Notes under the pieces: generated by a model
Database searches by the model: none
What the model saw: the letters and a program-made list of their open reading frames with translations, nothing else
Told to the model about the DNA's origin: nothing
Made by a program: the position numbers and the translations under genes
Shown here: positions 17,452 to 19,149 of the stretch, piece after piece
Numbering within the stretch: position 1 is the stretch's first letter
Layout of the letters: each line of letters opens with the position of its first letter
Assembly (NCBI GenBank): GCA_000787465.1
Contig: JSYX01000651.1
Coordinates: 1-19,149 of the forward strand
DNA from: Thermomucor indicae-seudaticae
Taxonomy: Eukaryota; Mucoromycota; Mucoromycetes; Mucorales; Lichtheimiaceae
Reading direction: 5' to 3'
Length of the DNA: 19,149 nt

Positions 17452-18635
17452 ATTTGCACACATATCCATAAGTCAGGTCAAACACACTGTGTATATCTTC
17501 CTCAGCACCGTCCTAACTCTGGTGACCGACATTGTAATTCTCAGAGACACAGCGGGTTGAAATTGTCAGAATTGACGTTTTGTTGAGCAACCGTAATAAT
17601 CACACCGTACCTCAATCAGAAACATATCCTTCGAGCACATATCCACAGATATGAGATGCGCTGATCACTTGGGCAATCACATCCCGCATAGACAGCGCTC
17701 CAGTTTGCCAGTATTGCTTCAATCCAATAATTCTTCAATTGATCAACACAATATCCACCGTGCCGGCTGTAGTGAACGTTCAAAACCTACACTAAACTTT
17801 GAACTTGGTCATTCAGCTCTCGGAAAGCCTGCTCCACATCCCGTAAGACCATTGCTTACCACAGAGCTGCTATAACCCGCATTCGCCGTATCCTGCAGGG
17901 CCATCAGTATTTTGGTTATCGTAAGACGGTATCCGAAAAGCGTGCGTCGCGAGTTGTCGAAATATTATGGCTCATCAAGCTGAGTCATAGTGTAGCGATT
18001 GGAGGAACGTTCCACGCACGAACAAAAACTTACCGTAAACACGTTGCGTTGCTAAATGTTTTGGCCAACGTCTGATCGAGAAGAAGGCACACGCGGGGCG
18101 CTCGGTAACCACGATTTACCATCAACTGGAACGTTCTTTCACTGTCGTGGTTAGAATCAGCAGTCCGTTGGACATCAGAGGAGCCTCCACTTTGACCGAA
18201 AAAGAACTTCCTAAGAAAGTACCTTGCTATTCGTGCTCTGTTAAGAGGCCGAGCGATGGAACGAACAAACAGTTCAAGGTCTGCAATCACCCTAAAGTAA
18301 TTTAGAGTGAAACAACGCGCAAGTATTTCACAACTATACAACGACATAAACTTCTCATAGCTTTTTGCTTGCTTTGTAGTTCATGTTTTTCACGGCGTCA
18401 ATAAAAACAACAGAAGACCACGCGCGCGTCGGAACGAAACGAACTTCGAAAACTAAAAGTTCGGATTTTGCAGCAATCTATATAGCGATGGACCGACCAA
18501 TGTTTAACGAGAACCACGAAGGCAGCTTTCGGAAAGTCTTAGAATGCAGGAAATGTAAGCCTGATGTGACATCGTGCATAACCATCAACATCGACAAAGA
18601 AAGAAGATAATTTTTTCGCGGTATTATTGCAAAGT
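17452..18635. other. Broken reading frames, probable decayed mobile DNA
   Basis: No intact gene is seen. From about 17880 to 18300 the forward strand carries coding-like stretches in two frames with a shift near 18078: first RIRRILQGHQYFGYRKTV onward, then a frame containing CYSC and a later Cys/His pair. A 75-codon ATG frame at 18383-18610 follows and contains CRKC. I cannot name the family; a damaged transposase with a C-terminal zinc-binding region is one possibility. No terminal inverted repeats or target-site duplications were found. Confidence 0.3.
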
Positions 18636-19149
18636 TCACGTTCGTCTTTGGTGAGGAACAAACCACACTAGAGAGTAGCCAGGTCCAAAAGCCATAGGGA
18701 CATACGTTCCACTGCTTTGTGTTCCACTGTTATGCAAATTTCCTGGTCCAAAAGTCGAAGAGACATACGTTCCACTGCTTGGCAAATAGGCTGGTCCAGA
18801 TGCCGAAGGGATATGCATTCCACTGCTTGGCAAGTAGACTGGTCCAGAAGCTGAAGTGACATGCGTTCTACTGCTTGGCAAGTAGACTGGTCCAGAAGCT
18901 GAAGGGATATGCGTTCTACTGCTTGACAAGTAGACTGGTCCAAAAGCTGAAGGGACATACGTTCCACTGCTTGGCAAGTAGACTGGTCCTAAAGCCGAAG
19001 GGACACGCGTTCCACTGCTTTGCGAGTAGCCTGGTCCAGAAGCCGAAAAGACATGCGTTCCACTGCTTTGCGAGTAGCCTGGTCCAGAAGCCGAAAAGAC
19101 ATGCGTTCCACTTCTTTGCGAGTAGCCTGGTCCAGAAGCTGAAGGGACA
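18636..19149 (-). CDS. Partial repeat protein (16-aa tandem repeats), C-terminal end
   Basis: The frame enters from the right edge and is open for 171 codons down to the TGA at 18636-18638. It is built of about nine copies of a 16-residue unit of the form S-S-G-T-H/Y-V-P-S-A-S/F-G-P-V/G-Y-L/S-P/Q, followed by a short unique tail, SLVWFVPHQRRT. No ATG occurs before the repeats within the window, so the N-terminus lies outside. One copy near 18715 carries a partial duplication. The unit is rich in Ser, Gly, Pro and Tyr, as in low-complexity wall, spore-coat or disordered proteins; function is unknown. Because 48 is divisible by three, a non-coding minisatellite could also stay open, and a second minus frame is open too. 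Moderate confidence at best. Confidence 0.4.
   Translation of the reverse strand, partial: VPSASGPGYSQRSGTHVFSASGPGYSQSSGTHVFSASGPGYSQSSGTRVPSALGPVYLPSSGTYVPSAFGPVYLSSSRTHIPSASGPVYLPSSRTHVTSASGPVYLPSSGMHIPSASGPAYLPSSGTYVSSTFGPGNLHNSGTQSSGTYVPMAFGPGYSLVWFVPHQRRT
18681..19149. repeat. 48-bp tandem repeat (minisatellite)
   Basis: The motif TGGTCC(A/T) recurs every 48 bases from 18743 through 19127, plus a more diverged copy at about 18681 separated by 62 bases (a 14-base insertion). Copies to the right are nearly identical (two adjacent units differ at one or two bases), while leftmost copies are more diverged. That gradient suggests recent expansion on the right side. The array continues beyond the window. 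Confidence 0.92.

Noticed and set aside
18681..19149. 48-bp array as a CRISPR array
   Set aside because: Units are contiguous and vary by point changes with no unique spacers, and the host is eukaryotic.

Overview
The window reads as nuclear DNA of a fungus, most likely an early-diverging filamentous one (Mucoromycota-like). Five protein-coding genes are densely split by short introns: I place 50, nearly all 50-79 nt. The gene set is typically fungal: a retaining trehalose phosphorylase of the CCG-9 type, a COPII Sec24, the Ski2 helicase, a mitochondrial peroxiredoxin, and a methyltransferase of a type I associate with these fungi. The lineage is an inference from gene content and intron style. 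No rRNA, tRNA or CRISPR array was seen.

Layout, left to right. (1) 1-445: 5' flank of the first gene, with an interrupted 17-bp inverted repeat. (2) 446-1644 (+): mitochondrial typical 2-Cys peroxiredoxin, 7 exons, 263 aa. (3) 2061-5788 (+): Sec24 of the C/D (Lst1/Sfb3-like) class, 11 exons, 1020 aa. (4) 5953-11003 (-): Ski2, 23 exons, 1241 aa, convergent with SEC24; a symmetric A-tract/hairpin/T-tract lies in the 164-bp gap. (5) 11297-13935 (-): trehalose phosphorylase, 10 exons, 686 aa, in tandem with SKI2. (6) 13936-14423: a 488-bp divergent promoter region. (7) 14424-15879 (+): SAM-dependent methyltransferase, 4 exons, 431 aa, with a predicted N-myristoylation signal. (8) 15880-18635: no intact gene; a GC-rich double fold-back element, a possible Ty1/copia fragment and broken reading frames suggest decayed mobile DNA. 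(9) 18636-19149 (-): the end of a reading frame made of 48-bp/16-aa tandem repeats that runs off the right edge.

All five main gene models were built by hand, joining exons so that conserved protein blocks stay in frame. Every junction uses a canonical splice site except three introns with a GC donor. Each model totals a whole number of codons from ATG to stop. The genes are ordinary housekeeping or metabolic functions (redox defence, secretion, cytoplasmic 3'-5' mRNA decay, trehalose metabolism) and do not form a functional cluster. I found no convincing new multi-gene system. The most unusual signals are the three GC-AG introns (3 of 50), the micro-exons, the fold-back pair and the in-frame minisatellite.
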